Positions 1 through 8,983 are shown, numbered from the stretch's first letter. The stretch: 64,000 nt of DNA from Agrobacterium tumefaciens (GCF_013318015.2 NZ_CP115842.1:1289001-1353000); one strand, 5' to 3'. Numbers and translations are program-made. Notes: generated from the sequence alone by a model not told the origin.

Positions 1-1129
1 GAGAGGACAATTGCTGGACCAGCTGACGGCAATCGTCGCGGTCGGTCAGCCATTGTTTCTTATCGAGTGCCGAGAGGGCGTCGAAGGCGTCCGTATACGT
101 TTGTGGAGTCATAGTGTTGAAAAGAGCGGCCAGATCATCTGCGCCGGCATTTTGCAGAACAAAACCGATATTGCGCTTTTCGATGAAACGAGCCGTTTCC
201 GTGCCTGCAAGTGCAATCGGCAGGGTGCCGTAAAGGCATCCCTCATAGAGCCGATTGGGCAGCAGCCAGCTTGAATTCTGGCCTTCCTCGAAGAAGTCGA
301 TCGCCCAGGTGAACTGCACTTCATTATAGATGGTGGCCAGATCTTCAGGGTTCTTGTAGGCCCCGTGGAAATGCACATGCGGCGCGGCAGCCACGAAACC
401 ATCGAAATCCGCAAATTCCGAATAGGCCGGCCGGCCGCGCAGGATGATCTCGACCTTGCCATCCATGCGCCTTGCAAAATCGGCGAGTATTTCGAGCGAT
501 TTGCGGCATCGAAGCGCCCCAAACCAGCCGATTTTCCACGGTTCGCCGGAGGCAGGCGGGCGCGGTTGTGGGGTGGCTGCTACAGCGGCATCAAGCGCCA
601 GCACCCTGTTTTCCTGCAACAGCACGGGAAGGTTCAGGCCGGAAACGGGTTTGAAATAATGCTCGACGAAAGCTGGAGAACTCGTCATCAGCAGCTTGGC
701 ATCCCGGGCGAAATAGCGCTGGGCCGCATTGAGAAGCTGCCCCGGCTTGCCCTCATTGAGAAGCAGGCGGTGAATGTCGAGACATTCGTAAACCAGTGCC
801 GGCTGGCGGTCGTAAAGCGACATGGCCCGTTTTGCGAGAGCCAGCATTTCCAGGTTTCTGGCAAGAATGACGTCGGGCGTGGGGGTGCCGCGTAATGTTT
901 TGCCGAGCGAGAGGCTGGCTTTGGCGACGGCTGCCATGCGCTGAAGAAACTGCCCATCGGCGGTTTCTCCGAGAATGACCGGCACCACGCCCTCGATCTC
1001 TGCAAGCCGGTTCTGTCCGCGCCGGAAGCCCGCCAGCGTGACCCGCGCGCCGCCCGCAACCAAGGTCAACACCCGCCGGCGAATGGCGGGGTCCGACAGA
1101 TCATGCGCGAGATAAAGAACATGGATCAT
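1..1129 (-). CDS. exoL: Succinoglycan glucosyltransferase ExoL (C-terminus off the window)
   Basis: The minus-strand frame opens at ATG 1129 (MIHVLYLAHDL) and stays open through position 1, giving 376 codons with the C-terminus missing. The fold looks like a GT-B glycosyltransferase: a later segment (GEPWKIGWFGALR) resembles the start of the second Rossmann domain, followed by an acceptor/donor-site-like region near EGCLYGTLPIALAGTE. The name rests mainly on synteny: exoL precedes exoK and exoH in the Sinorhizobium exo cluster. There ExoL adds the third sugar of the octasaccharide on its lipid carrier at the inner membrane. The 60-bp gap to exoK suggests one leftward transcript. Other glycosyltransferase assignments are possible. 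Confidence 0.75.
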   Translation of the reverse strand, partial: MIHVLYLAHDLSDPAIRRRVLTLVAGGARVTLAGFRRGQNRLAEIEGVVPVILGETADGQFLQRMAAVAKASLSLGKTLRGTPTPDVILARNLEMLALAKRAMSLYDRQPALVYECLDIHRLLLNEGKPGQLLNAAQRYFARDAKLLMTSSPAFVEHYFKPVSGLNLPVLLQENRVLALDAAVAATPQPRPPASGEPWKIGWFGALRCRKSLEILADFARRMDGKVEIILRGRPAYSEFADFDGFVAAAPHVHFHGAYKNPEDLATIYNEVQFTWAIDFFEEGQNSSWLLPNRLYEGCLYGTLPIALAGTETARFIEKRNIGFVLQNAGADDLAALFNTMTPQTYTDAFDALSALDKKQWLTDRDDCRQLVQQLSS

Positions 1130-1189
1130 GCATGGGTTCCGGTTGGTTTCATGCGTCAAGGACGCCGAGGCTCAGGTTTAAAAAGGCAA

Positions 1190-1981
1190 TCAGTTAAGGG
1201 CGCAGGCGATGGATTCGGGAAACTGGCATTTGTCGCCGAGCGCCGTGAAGGCGAAGCGGTCAACAATCATCTGTGTTGCGCCGGAATAGGAAAAGGCACC
1301 CATCCAGTCCTTCAACGTGTCGGTTCCCCACAGGCTGAAGAAAATCTTCTGGGCATTCTGCGGAATCTTGGTCTCATCCGTGACTTCGTGAACGAGCTTG
1401 CCGTTGACGTAGTAACGCAGGCGCTGAGGCTCCCACACGAAGGCGTAATCGTTGAAGCCAGCATCAGCTCCGCCTTCTACCGGCACCAGTTTCTCATTGC
1501 CGCCCTTGGCGGAAATATACTGGTTCAGCTGCACCTTGCCCGTATTCTTGCCCAAAACCTCGAAGTCGATTTCATCATGGGGCTTTTTGTCGGTCGGGCC
1601 GATATAGGTGAAAAAGGCGGAGTTCAACCCGGAGCCGGTAGCGGCTTTCATCCGTGCTTCATAGGTGCCGTAGCGATAACGCCCCTTGGTCTGGATTTCA
1701 CCGCAGGCGAAGTTGCGGTCGCCGGACTTTGCTTCCTCAAAACCAAGCGTCAGCTGGCCGTTTTCCACCGTGGCCAGTTTCTTCGACCAGGTGCAGTTCT
1801 GATGCGCACCGTTGTTCCAGCCGTCGGAGACGTACCAGAACGACCGGTCCATCTGATCGAAATTCTCGATGAAGGATGCACCGTTGCCTTCTTGTGCCTG
1901 GCTCGGTGTCGTGAAGGGTGTCGCCAGCAGGGCGGCGGCGAGAAGAATGCGTGTCTGAACGCGGGTGACAAATGTTGTCAT
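1190..1981 (-). CDS. exoK: Secreted endo-beta-1,3-1,4-glucanase ExoK (GH16)
   Basis: This 263-residue protein has a signal peptide (roughly residues 1-29, ending PSQA). The GH16 active-site signature EIDFE lies at residues 137-141, with Glu137 the expected nucleophile and Glu141 the acid/base. The jelly-roll body ends in the usual WMGAFSY and VDRFAFTAL segments. Known ExoK proteins are secreted and cleave nascent succinoglycan to low-molecular-weight forms. The start lies 4 bp from the end of exoH, so the two are probably cotranscribed and translationally coupled. Length matches the family (about 265 residues). Confidence 0.9.
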   Translation of the reverse strand: MTTFVTRVQTRILLAAALLATPFTTPSQAQEGNGASFIENFDQMDRSFWYVSDGWNNGAHQNCTWSKKLATVENGQLTLGFEEAKSGDRNFACGEIQTKGRYRYGTYEARMKAATGSGLNSAFFTYIGPTDKKPHDEIDFEVLGKNTGKVQLNQYISAKGGNEKLVPVEGGADAGFNDYAFVWEPQRLRYYVNGKLVHEVTDETKIPQNAQKIFFSLWGTDTLKDWMGAFSYSGATQMIVDRFAFTALGDKCQFPESIACALN

Positions 1982-1985
1982 TGGT

Positions 1986-3134
1986 TCACCTCTGTCGTTG
2001 CGAATAAAGTGTTTCGGATGTGGGCGGGCCGATCATGGAGGCCCGTTTTGCAGCGAATTCGGACGTTGTCTTGCGTTTGCCGTTCCGGCTTCCGGTCAGC
2101 ACGGCATAGACGGCCGGCAGGTATTTGCGGGTTTGTGCATTGCTCACCACCAGAATGACAAAGGCGGACAGCGTGGCGATGACATAGAAGGCGGGGTAGA
2201 AATCGGGTCCGCCCTTGTTCCAGACCATCCACATGATGACGAGCAACGGATAGTGAGCGCAGAATATCCAGAAGCTGAGGCTTCCGGTCTCGGAAAGCCG
2301 CTTGCCGAGCCTGCTCCGGATCAAAAGCGCCGACGACGCCCAGAAACCGAGCGCGCCAAAAACAGCGAGCAAATTGCGCGACATGTTCAGCCAGAAGGTG
2401 AACTCCGGGCCGGTGAAATAGAGGCCTGTTGCCAGCATGGCCGCAGCGACAAAGGTCAGCGCCATGATCGGGAAGGCGTAGGGATCGAGTGCCTTGACAT
2501 CGACGCGGTGCAGCGCAAGTGCGATGCCCAGCGAGAAGCTGAACAGGATCGATTTCTTCTGGACGATGAAGATCGTCAGATCAGGCATGGCGGTTATGAA
2601 GAGCAGGATAGCGAGGGTTGGCAGCGCAAAGCGGCGCATGAGAAATGCAAGCACCGGCGACAGCAGGATGCAGACGAACAGGTCACGCAGGAAATAAAGC
2701 GGCACGTTTACCGGCAGTTCTTCGAGCGCCGTGCCATGGCTGATGATTTCACGCGGGCTGGCGTTCCAGAGGTCCGGGAAATAACCCACACCAACGTCAA
2801 ACAGCTGGATAAGCAAAATTGCGGCAAACAACGCGCCATTCCACAGCAGGAAGGGCAGCAGTACCGTTTTCGACTTCGAACGGATCGTCGCCGGATAATC
2901 GAACCCGCTCATGCCGCGACGAAACAGCAGATAGCCGGATATCGCGCTGAGACAGGGCACACCGATGCGAAACAGGGCGTCGCCCAGAAAAACACGCAGC
3001 CAGTCGAAGAAGCCGTAAAGGCCAAGAAAAGGGCTGGTTTCGGCATCGTGCGGCACATGGACGAACACGATTCCAGAGATCAGCAATATACGCATCAAAT
3101 TGATACGGGAGGATAGGTTCTGATCGACAGTCAC
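1986..3134 (-). CDS. exoH: Succinoglycan succinyltransferase ExoH
   Basis: A multi-spanning membrane acyltransferase (Acyltransferase 3 family) that adds succinyl groups to succinoglycan. Early residues include a membrane helix (MRILLISGIVFVHVP) with the conserved catalytic-type His, followed by about nine further hydrophobic segments. The frame extends to 3257, but GTG at 3134 is preferred: it has an AGGGG ribosome site about 7 bp upstream and gives an N-terminus (VTVDQNLSSRINLMR) like other ExoH proteins. That yields 382 residues. It is immediately upstream of exoK on the same strand. Confidence 0.85.
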   Translation of the reverse strand: MTVDQNLSSRINLMRILLISGIVFVHVPHDAETSPFLGLYGFFDWLRVFLGDALFRIGVPCLSAISGYLLFRRGMSGFDYPATIRSKSKTVLLPFLLWNGALFAAILLIQLFDVGVGYFPDLWNASPREIISHGTALEELPVNVPLYFLRDLFVCILLSPVLAFLMRRFALPTLAILLFITAMPDLTIFIVQKKSILFSFSLGIALALHRVDVKALDPYAFPIMALTFVAAAMLATGLYFTGPEFTFWLNMSRNLLAVFGALGFWASSALLIRSRLGKRLSETGSLSFWIFCAHYPLLVIMWMVWNKGGPDFYPAFYVIATLSAFVILVVSNAQTRKYLPAVYAVLTGSRNGKRKTTSEFAAKRASMIGPPTSETLYSQRQR

Positions 3135-3505
3135 ATCAGTCACCCCTATTGGGCGGCGTCCACCCACGCCGCGTTGCAACCAGAGCGAACTTAAGCCCGC
3201 ACTCGTAAGTCTGGTTTCGACTTTAGGGTAAAATGTGGCGACGCGGGAAAAACACAAGCTTAGATATTGCGGGTGATTGTCTGGCGTTCCGGCATTCCGT
3301 GCGACTTAAAAAAATTAAGCAACTGAAAATATTTAATTTTTTCTAGATTTAAGTCGTCGCTAAAAATCGCCAGAGGAAGCGTTATTATCATTGTAAGCGA
3401 TATTGCATCGCAAAAAAATGGTTTTGCCATGCCGTCACGGAACACATATCCGTGACGGGTGAGACCTGTTAACGGCCGAAATGAGGCGCTTTCAGTGACG
3501 AGCCG
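3135..3505. other. Gene-free AT-rich stretch between exoH and exoT
   Basis: No convincing gene is present. The stretch holds an AT-rich core (about 3300-3360) with an inverted repeat, CGACTTAAA near 3302-3310 and TTTAAGTCG at 3348-3356. It also holds a strong hairpin whose 9-bp arms are at 3432-3440 and 3450-3458. The hairpin lies just past the exoT stop and could end or stabilise the exoT transcript. The AT-rich part probably carries the exoH-exoK promoter. In Sinorhizobium exoI sits at this place; none is visible here. Confidence 0.6.
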
Positions 3506-4984
3506 CTAACCTTGGGTTGCGTTTTCACGCATTCGCCGCGATTTGACCATCCCGTGGATTTTTCCAAGCAGGGCGCGTTCCGTCAACAAAATCAGCACCG
3601 CATAGATGATACCGCCGACTGCGGCGCCAACGAGGACCTGAAGCGTTGCGCTAGGGATGCGTTCGGCAAGGATGTGAAGCAGGTAACGCACCGAAACGGC
3701 CATGACCAGCGCTGCAATCATCGGTCTGCTGCTGACATAGAGGCCGCTAAGAAAGGGTGTATCGCTTGCCTTGAACACCGCCCATGAGTAGGCAACCAGC
3801 GTCACCGCATTGACGATGCAGAGCCAAATCATCGCGTCGATCAGGCTGCCGTAGACGGCTGCAGCCCAGACGGCAACCGTGGTGACGATGGCACGGATCG
3901 TGGCCGACCAGAACAGAACACGCCCATAGCCGGCACCCTTGAGATAGGGGATAAAGGTGCTGCATGGGGTCAGAATGGCTTTCGAGAGGGCAAGGAGACC
4001 GAGAACCGGCCAGGCATAAGCCCAGTTCTGCCCGAAAATCACCAGCATGGCCGGTTCGGCCACCGCCCAGAGGCCGAACATCATCGGCGCAAGCAGGACG
4101 GTCAGAACCTGCGTGCTGAACATCAGGGCATCACGCCGGCGCTGCGGATCGTCCATCATACGGCTGAAGGCGGGAAACAGCACGCCCATGACGGCCGACA
4201 GCACGACCTGATTGGGAATGCTGGCAAAACGGTTGGAGGCGGAATAGGCGCCCGCATCGGCAAGGCCGAGATGCCGGGCGATCACCACCATCGGCGACTG
4301 GAAGGTGACGAAATTGGCGATTTCCGATCCCATCAGGCCGGAGCTGAAACCGAGAAGCGGCACCAGACGGCGCGGTTTCATGACGAAACGCGGGCAATAG
4401 CGGGAAACGGCATATAGCCCGACAAGCCTGATGAGTGCGGCGGCGAAAAGCTGGATGATGAGCGCCCAGACGCCGAAGCCGAGAAGCGCCATAGCCACGG
4501 CGACAACCGCCGCGATGCTTTCAGACGCCATGCTCCACAGCGCATCCTGGCTGAAGTTCATGCGCCGGGCAAGCAGTGAATAGGCGACATCACCCGCAAG
4601 TTGCAACGGAATGAGAAAGGCCATGATACGCAGCAGATAGGCACTTTCCACCGCACCCAGAAGCCCACCGAAGAACTCCGCGAAAATGTAGAGCGCAGCG
4701 GCCATGGTGCAGGAAATCGCCAGATTTGCCCAGAAAACGGTATGGATTGTATCCATATCCTCTTCTTTCTCGACGATCAGCGCCGAGGTCAGCCCCGCTC
4801 CGGCTATCATGGTCAGGAATTGTACAACCGTTAAGCCGACTGCAACCACACCAAATTCTTCCGGTGTCAGCAGTCGTGCAAGAATGGGAACGGTGACAAA
4901 TTTAAGCCCGAATGTCCCTGTCTTAGACAAGACGCTCCAGCCGACATTCGTGGTGATGGTCTTTACATTTGGAGCTGGGGGCAT
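3506..4984 (-). CDS. exoT: Succinoglycan flippase-like membrane protein ExoT
   Basis: This 492-residue polytopic protein of the polysaccharide transport (Wzx/MOP) superfamily has about 12-14 hydrophobic segments. The N-terminus GWSVLSKTGTFGLKFVTVPILARLLTPEEFG is typical of the family. ExoT is thought to move the lipid-linked succinoglycan unit, or low-molecular-weight product, across the inner membrane. An AGGA ribosome site precedes the ATG by about 8 bp. The gene is divergent from exoW, sharing a 119-bp promoter interval. Length is close to Sinorhizobium ExoT (about 494 residues). Confidence 0.88.
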   Translation of the reverse strand: MPPAPNVKTITTNVGWSVLSKTGTFGLKFVTVPILARLLTPEEFGVVAVGLTVVQFLTMIAGAGLTSALIVEKEEDMDTIHTVFWANLAISCTMAAALYIFAEFFGGLLGAVESAYLLRIMAFLIPLQLAGDVAYSLLARRMNFSQDALWSMASESIAAVVAVAMALLGFGVWALIIQLFAAALIRLVGLYAVSRYCPRFVMKPRRLVPLLGFSSGLMGSEIANFVTFQSPMVVIARHLGLADAGAYSASNRFASIPNQVVLSAVMGVLFPAFSRMMDDPQRRRDALMFSTQVLTVLLAPMMFGLWAVAEPAMLVIFGQNWAYAWPVLGLLALSKAILTPCSTFIPYLKGAGYGRVLFWSATIRAIVTTVAVWAAAVYGSLIDAMIWLCIVNAVTLVAYSWAVFKASDTPFLSGLYVSSRPMIAALVMAVSVRYLLHILAERIPSATLQVLVGAAVGGIIYAVLILLTERALLGKIHGMVKSRRMRENATQG

Positions 4985-5103
4985 ACAAGCATCCTGTTTC
5001 TGGAGGCCGGCGGGGAGGAACGCCGGTGGGGAGTTGCCGATACCATCGGGGCCGCTTTTAGGATCGGGCCCGACACTTCTTGATCAACGCAAGGGGCGAA
5101 ACA

Positions 5104-6069
5104 ATGGCAAGATTTACTGTCGTCATTCCCTATTACCAAAAGCAGCACGGAATTCTTGGACGTGCGCTCGCATCGGTTTTTGCGCAGACTTACCAGGATT
5201 TCGATCTTGTCATCGTCGATGACGAATCGCCATATCCGATAGACAATGAGCTTGCAGAACTTTCGCAAGCGCAGAAAGAGCGGATTCTCGTCATTAAGCA
5301 GGCCAATGGCGGGCCGGGTGGTGCGCGCAATACCGGTCTCGACCACGTTCCTGCTGGCAGCGATTACGTCGCATTTCTTGACTCGGACGACATCTGGACG
5401 CCCGATCATCTCCAGAATGCGGCCTTCGCGCTGAAGACATTTGGCGGTGAGTGCTATTGGGCATCCATGCAGGCAAGTGACGAATTTTATTATCATTTCG
5501 CCATTTCCGAGCTGGAGAAGAACGAGGGCGCCGCAAGGCTTTCCGAGCGGCCTCTGGTGATCGAGCTGCCGGATCTGGCGAGCGTGATGCTGCGCAACTG
5601 GAGCTTCTTGCATCTCTCCTGCATGGTGATCGGCCGCCCGCTTTTTGAAAAGATACGCTTCGATCCGGCGCTCCGGCTTGCGGCGGAAGATGTGCTGTTT
5701 TTCTGCGATTCCATCCTCGCATCCAAGCGCACGCTTCTGTGTGACGATGCCGGTGCCATGCGCGGAATGGGCGTCAATATCTTCCACAGCATCGACAATA
5801 CCTCGCCGGAATTCCTGCGCCAGCAGTTCAATACCTGGGTTGCGCTCGATACGCTGGAGGGGCGATTTTCGCGGCGGCCGGACGATGTGGCCTCGATCGC
5901 TTCCTATAAAAATACGGCGCGCAAACAGGCGCTCTGGAGCCAGGCGGGCAATCTGAAACGGCGCAAGGTGCCCGAATTCGGACTGCTGCTGAAGTGGGCG
6001 ATGCGCGATCCGGCACTCCTGCGAGCGGCTTTTGAGCTCGGCGCAGGCAAAATAGTGCGGACAAGATGA
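5104..6069 (+). CDS. exoW: Succinoglycan glucosyltransferase ExoW (GT2)
   Basis: A GT2 (GT-A fold) enzyme of 321 residues. It has the nucleotide-sugar motif DD at residues 39-40 (VIVDDES), the substrate-loop NGGPGGARNTGLD and the metal-binding DSDD at 93-96. In Sinorhizobium ExoW adds the seventh sugar to the succinoglycan repeat. The frame is open upstream to 5080, but ATG 5104 follows an AAGGGG ribosome site and gives the standard MARFTVVIPYY start. It is followed 51 bp later by exoV on the same strand, as in other rhizobial exo clusters. Confidence 0.9.
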   Translation: MARFTVVIPYYQKQHGILGRALASVFAQTYQDFDLVIVDDESPYPIDNELAELSQAQKERILVIKQANGGPGGARNTGLDHVPAGSDYVAFLDSDDIWTPDHLQNAAFALKTFGGECYWASMQASDEFYYHFAISELEKNEGAARLSERPLVIELPDLASVMLRNWSFLHLSCMVIGRPLFEKIRFDPALRLAAEDVLFFCDSILASKRTLLCDDAGAMRGMGVNIFHSIDNTSPEFLRQQFNTWVALDTLEGRFSRRPDDVASIASYKNTARKQALWSQAGNLKRRKVPEFGLLLKWAMRDPALLRAAFELGAGKIVRTR

Positions 6070-6120
6070 TCGAATTCTTGCCTGCAAGAATTTATATGTT
6101 TTTCACCCAGGAGTGACTTC

Positions 6121-7074
6121 ATGAAACCTTACCACTGGGAATCGCATCACGGAAATTTTGGCGACGATCTCAATCTGTGGCTGTGGGACTTTCTGCTGCC
6201 CGGGCTGCGGGACGTGCATGACGATGTGATGCTCGTCGGTGTCGGCACGGTTCTCAATGATACATTGTTGCCCGCAAAGCAGCGCAAGCTTGTGATCGGC
6301 AGCGGTTATGGCTACGGCGCGGTGCCGGATACAAGCACCGGATTTTGGGACATTCGCTGCGTGCGCGGCGAAAAAACCGCAGCCAAATTGGGACTTTCTC
6401 CCGAAAAGGGCATTGTCGATCCCGCCGTGATGGTGACCGAGATGCCGGAGTTCAAAGGCCTGCAGAAACTCTACAAGAAAACCTTCGTTCCCCATTGGGA
6501 ATCGGCGGAATTCGGCATGTGGGAAACGGTTTGCGAACCGGCGGGACTAACCTATCTCGACCCGCGCGGCGAGGCGATGTCGGTCATCCGCGCCATCGCC
6601 CAATCTGAATTTATCGTGGCCGAATCCATGCATGGCGCCATTCTTGCCGATGCGTTCCGCGTGCCATGGGTGGCGGTGAGCACATCTCCCTCGATCAACA
6701 GTTTCAAGTGGAGCGATTGGGCAGGCACGGTCGGTGTGGAGTATCAGCCGCGTTACGTGCCAGTTTCCACCCGCGCCGAGGCGGCGAAAAAGGGGTCGCG
6801 TTTCTGGGGTATGAGCTTCCCGCCGCCGCCAGCCCCCGTCATTGCCGAGGCTGGATCCGGTCCGGCGCATGAGGGCGATGTGCTGGTGCGGCCGCAGGCA
6901 AGCCAATCCCTGTCGCTGCGCAAACTGGCCAAGCAAGTGCTGGCAGCACCTTCCACGCTGGCGCTCTGGCAGGCAAGCCGTGCCGAACCGCGTCTCAGCC
7001 CGGATGGCAGGCTGGAGGAACGCAAGGAGCGTTTTTCCGCTGTTCTGGAAACGGTCAAACGCGATTATCTCTGA
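6121..7074 (+). CDS. exoV: Succinoglycan pyruvyltransferase ExoV
   Basis: This 317-residue protein belongs to the polysaccharide pyruvyltransferase family, which forms the 4,6-ketal pyruvate on the terminal sugar of succinoglycan. Visible family features are the N-terminal GNFGDDLNLWLWDFLLPG, a central IRCVRGEKTAAKLG segment and a late IVAESMHGAILADAFRVPWVA motif that carries conserved Ser and His residues. An AGGAG ribosome site precedes ATG 6121. Position directly after exoW matches Sinorhizobium. Transcription converges on exoU, with a RIME-like repeat between them. Confidence 0.92.
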   Translation: MKPYHWESHHGNFGDDLNLWLWDFLLPGLRDVHDDVMLVGVGTVLNDTLLPAKQRKLVIGSGYGYGAVPDTSTGFWDIRCVRGEKTAAKLGLSPEKGIVDPAVMVTEMPEFKGLQKLYKKTFVPHWESAEFGMWETVCEPAGLTYLDPRGEAMSVIRAIAQSEFIVAESMHGAILADAFRVPWVAVSTSPSINSFKWSDWAGTVGVEYQPRYVPVSTRAEAAKKGSRFWGMSFPPPPAPVIAEAGSGPAHEGDVLVRPQASQSLSLRKLAKQVLAAPSTLALWQASRAEPRLSPDGRLEERKERFSAVLETVKRDYL

Positions 7075-7103
7075 GGGCGGGTTGCCTCAGCAATTTCGGA
7101 CAC

Positions 7104-7216
7104 AGTCACCCCGGCCTGGGTCCGGGGTCCAGCGCGCTCAAGTCCTTGATCGCAAAAGACTCTCTTCATGGCGCAGACGCGCCATGACTGGATGCCGGAT
7201 CTAGTCCGGCATGACG
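7104..7216. repeat. RIME-like intergenic mosaic repeat (two palindromes)
   Basis: About 113 bp between the convergent exoV and exoU genes. It consists of two related palindromic units facing each other. The left unit has arms ACCCCGG and CCGGGGT (7108-7114 and 7122-7128). The right unit has arms ATGCCGGA and TCCGGCAT (7192-7199 and 7205-7212). The outer sequences (GTCAC at 7105, ATGAC near 7211) mirror one another, as do the CCAG and CTGG flanks. Size and two-palindrome layout fit the Rhizobium-specific intergenic mosaic elements (RIME, about 108 bp) described in Rhizobiaceae. It may act as a bidirectional terminator here. Confidence 0.7.
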
Positions 7217-7266
7217 AATGAGAGAATATCGAACTTGCTATCATCCTCGCCGCTGGAGGTTTTCCC

Positions 7267-8256
7267 TCAGGAAACCGGCGTACCGTCCAGCAGATAACGA
7301 ATATCCCGAACCGGCGCCGGTTTGCGAAAACGGGCGGTCTTGTCGGTCCAGATGCCGCGCGTGATGGCCGGCAGGGCAGGCAGGCGCGCAAGAGCGTGGC
7401 TCAACGCGCCGCCCATCCCTTTCTGCTTTTTCGCATCGAGAAAATGGCGAAGCTCGAATTTCGCGCGGATGTGTTTTTCGTGCTCGAGCAGGATCGCCGT
7501 CTCGCTGGCCGACAGCTTGCAGCTGGTGAGAATGTCCCTGTCCGCTTCGTATAAACGGCGAAGATCTTCCGTGCTGTGACGGCCGCTCAACGAATTGCCG
7601 CGGACAATCGCCCCGTAACCGCAATGACGGATGACCTTGTAACGGGCACCGGCGGCAAGCGCGCGGGTATAAAGTTCGTAGTCTTCGCCGAGACGCAGAC
7701 GCTCGTCGTACCGCAACGCATGTTTGTCCAGAAAGGCGCGGCGGATCACCGGTTTCAGAAAGCCGGTTTCCCCGCGTTCCACGCCGGGTCTGGAAATATT
7801 GCCTTCCACGAACTCCGTCAGCGACAGAAACCGGGCCTGTGGTTCGAAGCGGGCCGGCTGCATGGACGACGCGCCCGGAACCGATTGCTGGATGAAGGCG
7901 ATATTGTCGGCCACCAGATCCCAGTCGTCATTTTCCAGCATGGCGGCAAAACGGCCTTTGAAAAAAAAGTCGTCCGCATCGAGAATGCTGATGAGCGGTG
8001 CGGATGAAATCGAGATCGCATGGTTGCGGGCGGCCGAAGGGCCACGATTGACGTCGAATCGCACGACCCGCAAACGGCCGGTACCGTCATCCGCCGCATG
8101 TGCGACATCGCTGGTCGTATCGGTGGAGCCATCGTCGATCACCATGACTTCGGCGACCTCCGGCTCCACAAGGGCGGAGCGGATGGCGATATCTATCGTA
8201 TCAGATGCATTTTTCGCAGCGATGATGACGCAAATGGGCTGTGAACCGCTCACCAT
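7267..8256 (-). CDS. exoU: Succinoglycan glucosyltransferase ExoU (GT2)
   Basis: A GT2 family enzyme of 329 residues. The motif VIDDGSTD (DDG at 41-43), the RGPSAARNHAI loop and the metal-binding LDADD (93-96) are all present. In Sinorhizobium ExoU adds the sixth sugar, a beta-1,6-linked glucose, to the succinoglycan unit. An AAGGAC ribosome site precedes the ATG. It is leftward and convergent with exoV, downstream of exoX. Assignment to ExoU rather than another GT2 rests on sequence character together with gene order. Confidence 0.88.
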   Translation of the reverse strand: MVSGSQPICVIIAAKNASDTIDIAIRSALVEPEVAEVMVIDDGSTDTTSDVAHAADDGTGRLRVVRFDVNRGPSAARNHAISISSAPLISILDADDFFFKGRFAAMLENDDWDLVADNIAFIQQSVPGASSMQPARFEPQARFLSLTEFVEGNISRPGVERGETGFLKPVIRRAFLDKHALRYDERLRLGEDYELYTRALAAGARYKVIRHCGYGAIVRGNSLSGRHSTEDLRRLYEADRDILTSCKLSASETAILLEHEKHIRAKFELRHFLDAKKQKGMGGALSHALARLPALPAITRGIWTDKTARFRKPAPVRDIRYLLDGTPVS

Positions 8257-8366
8257 GTGTTGTCCTTCTGCTGTGACGAACCGTCAGGATTTGGTCAGCA
8301 GAAAGTGTCAGGGGTGTGGATGCAAGTGATTTTTTTGCGGCGCAATAAAAGAATGTGCGTGAGAGG

Positions 8367-8645
8367 TCACATATCGGTCAGTTTCGCGCCATGTGGCGGG
8401 GCGCTGCTTACCGTGTCCGGCGTCATGATCTCGGCGCTGCGATCAAGCGCGAAGGTTTCGCGCATCCGGCGTTTCTCCCGGGCGACCAGAACCAGAAGTG
8501 CAATAAAATAACCGGTTTGCAGAATGACGGCGCAGATGAGGGTCTGGATGAATGCCGTATAGAACGACCCCTGGATGAAATATGTAGCGACCGCAAAGGC
8601 AAGCAATGCACCAATCATGCTGAAAAATACACGAGGTGCATACAT
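8367..8645 (-). CDS. exoX: Exopolysaccharide production repressor ExoX
   Basis: A 92-residue inner-membrane protein (MYAPRVFFSMIGALL) with two hydrophobic helices, about residues 5-24 and 30-55, and a basic then polar cytoplasmic tail. It matches ExoX/Psi proteins, whose increased dose relative to ExoY lowers succinoglycan synthesis after transcription. ATG 8645 follows a GGAGAG ribosome site. A longer upstream frame has no support. In Sinorhizobium exoX neighbours exoY; here exoY is not in the window, so its partner must be elsewhere. Confidence 0.87.
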   Translation of the reverse strand: MYAPRVFFSMIGALLAFAVATYFIQGSFYTAFIQTLICAVILQTGYFIALLVLVAREKRRMRETFALDRSAEIMTPDTVSSAPPHGAKLTDM

Positions 8646-8983
8646 GGTGCTCTCCTCCCGAGAACGATTTCTCCGTTTTTGGCTGCGCTGCGGCATTTTT
8701 TTTCTTTGCAAGAATATACGATGAGACCGGTGTTGTTTCAACACACATATACTTCTTCTATCTCCCACGGCATGAAATTTCGGTAATCTTGATTGGTAAA
8801 TTCCTTGGTAATCGGCGATTTGCCCGAATCGGTGTCCTCTGGCACCGCAGATTCTTGCGTCTGACAGGCTGCAGAACCCGTCCCTGCAAGGCGTTAGCGG
8901 CCTTCTCTCCTGCGTAGCAGACTTCGTTAACCATCCAGCCTTTAAAAAGTCGGTATTGATTCCTCGAAGAGCAAGGTGCCCGC
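8646..8983. promoter_or_regulatory. Divergent upstream region of exoX and the DUF6074 gene
   Basis: A 338-bp stretch with no credible gene. It contains a perfect inverted repeat, GTGTTG-TTT-CAACAC, at 8730-8744, about 85 bp upstream of the exoX start and well placed for an operator. Near 8780-8812 the words CGGTAATC and TGGTAATC recur in direct orientation. These could be regulator sites for exoX, but no binding protein can be named from sequence. Confidence 0.45.

Noticed and set aside
1103..2158. Rightward 351-codon open frame antisense to exoK
   Set aside because: It mirrors exoK, which has a signal peptide and GH16 catalytic motif. The antisense product has no domain and is explained by high GC content.
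3260..3445. Leftward 61-codon frame between exoH and exoT as an exoI remnant
   Set aside because: No SNase-like motif is visible and the frame runs through an AT-rich repeat and hairpin.
4963..6087. Leftward 374-codon open frame antisense to exoW
   Set aside because: exoW on the other strand has all GT2 motifs; the antisense frame is a GC-rich shadow.
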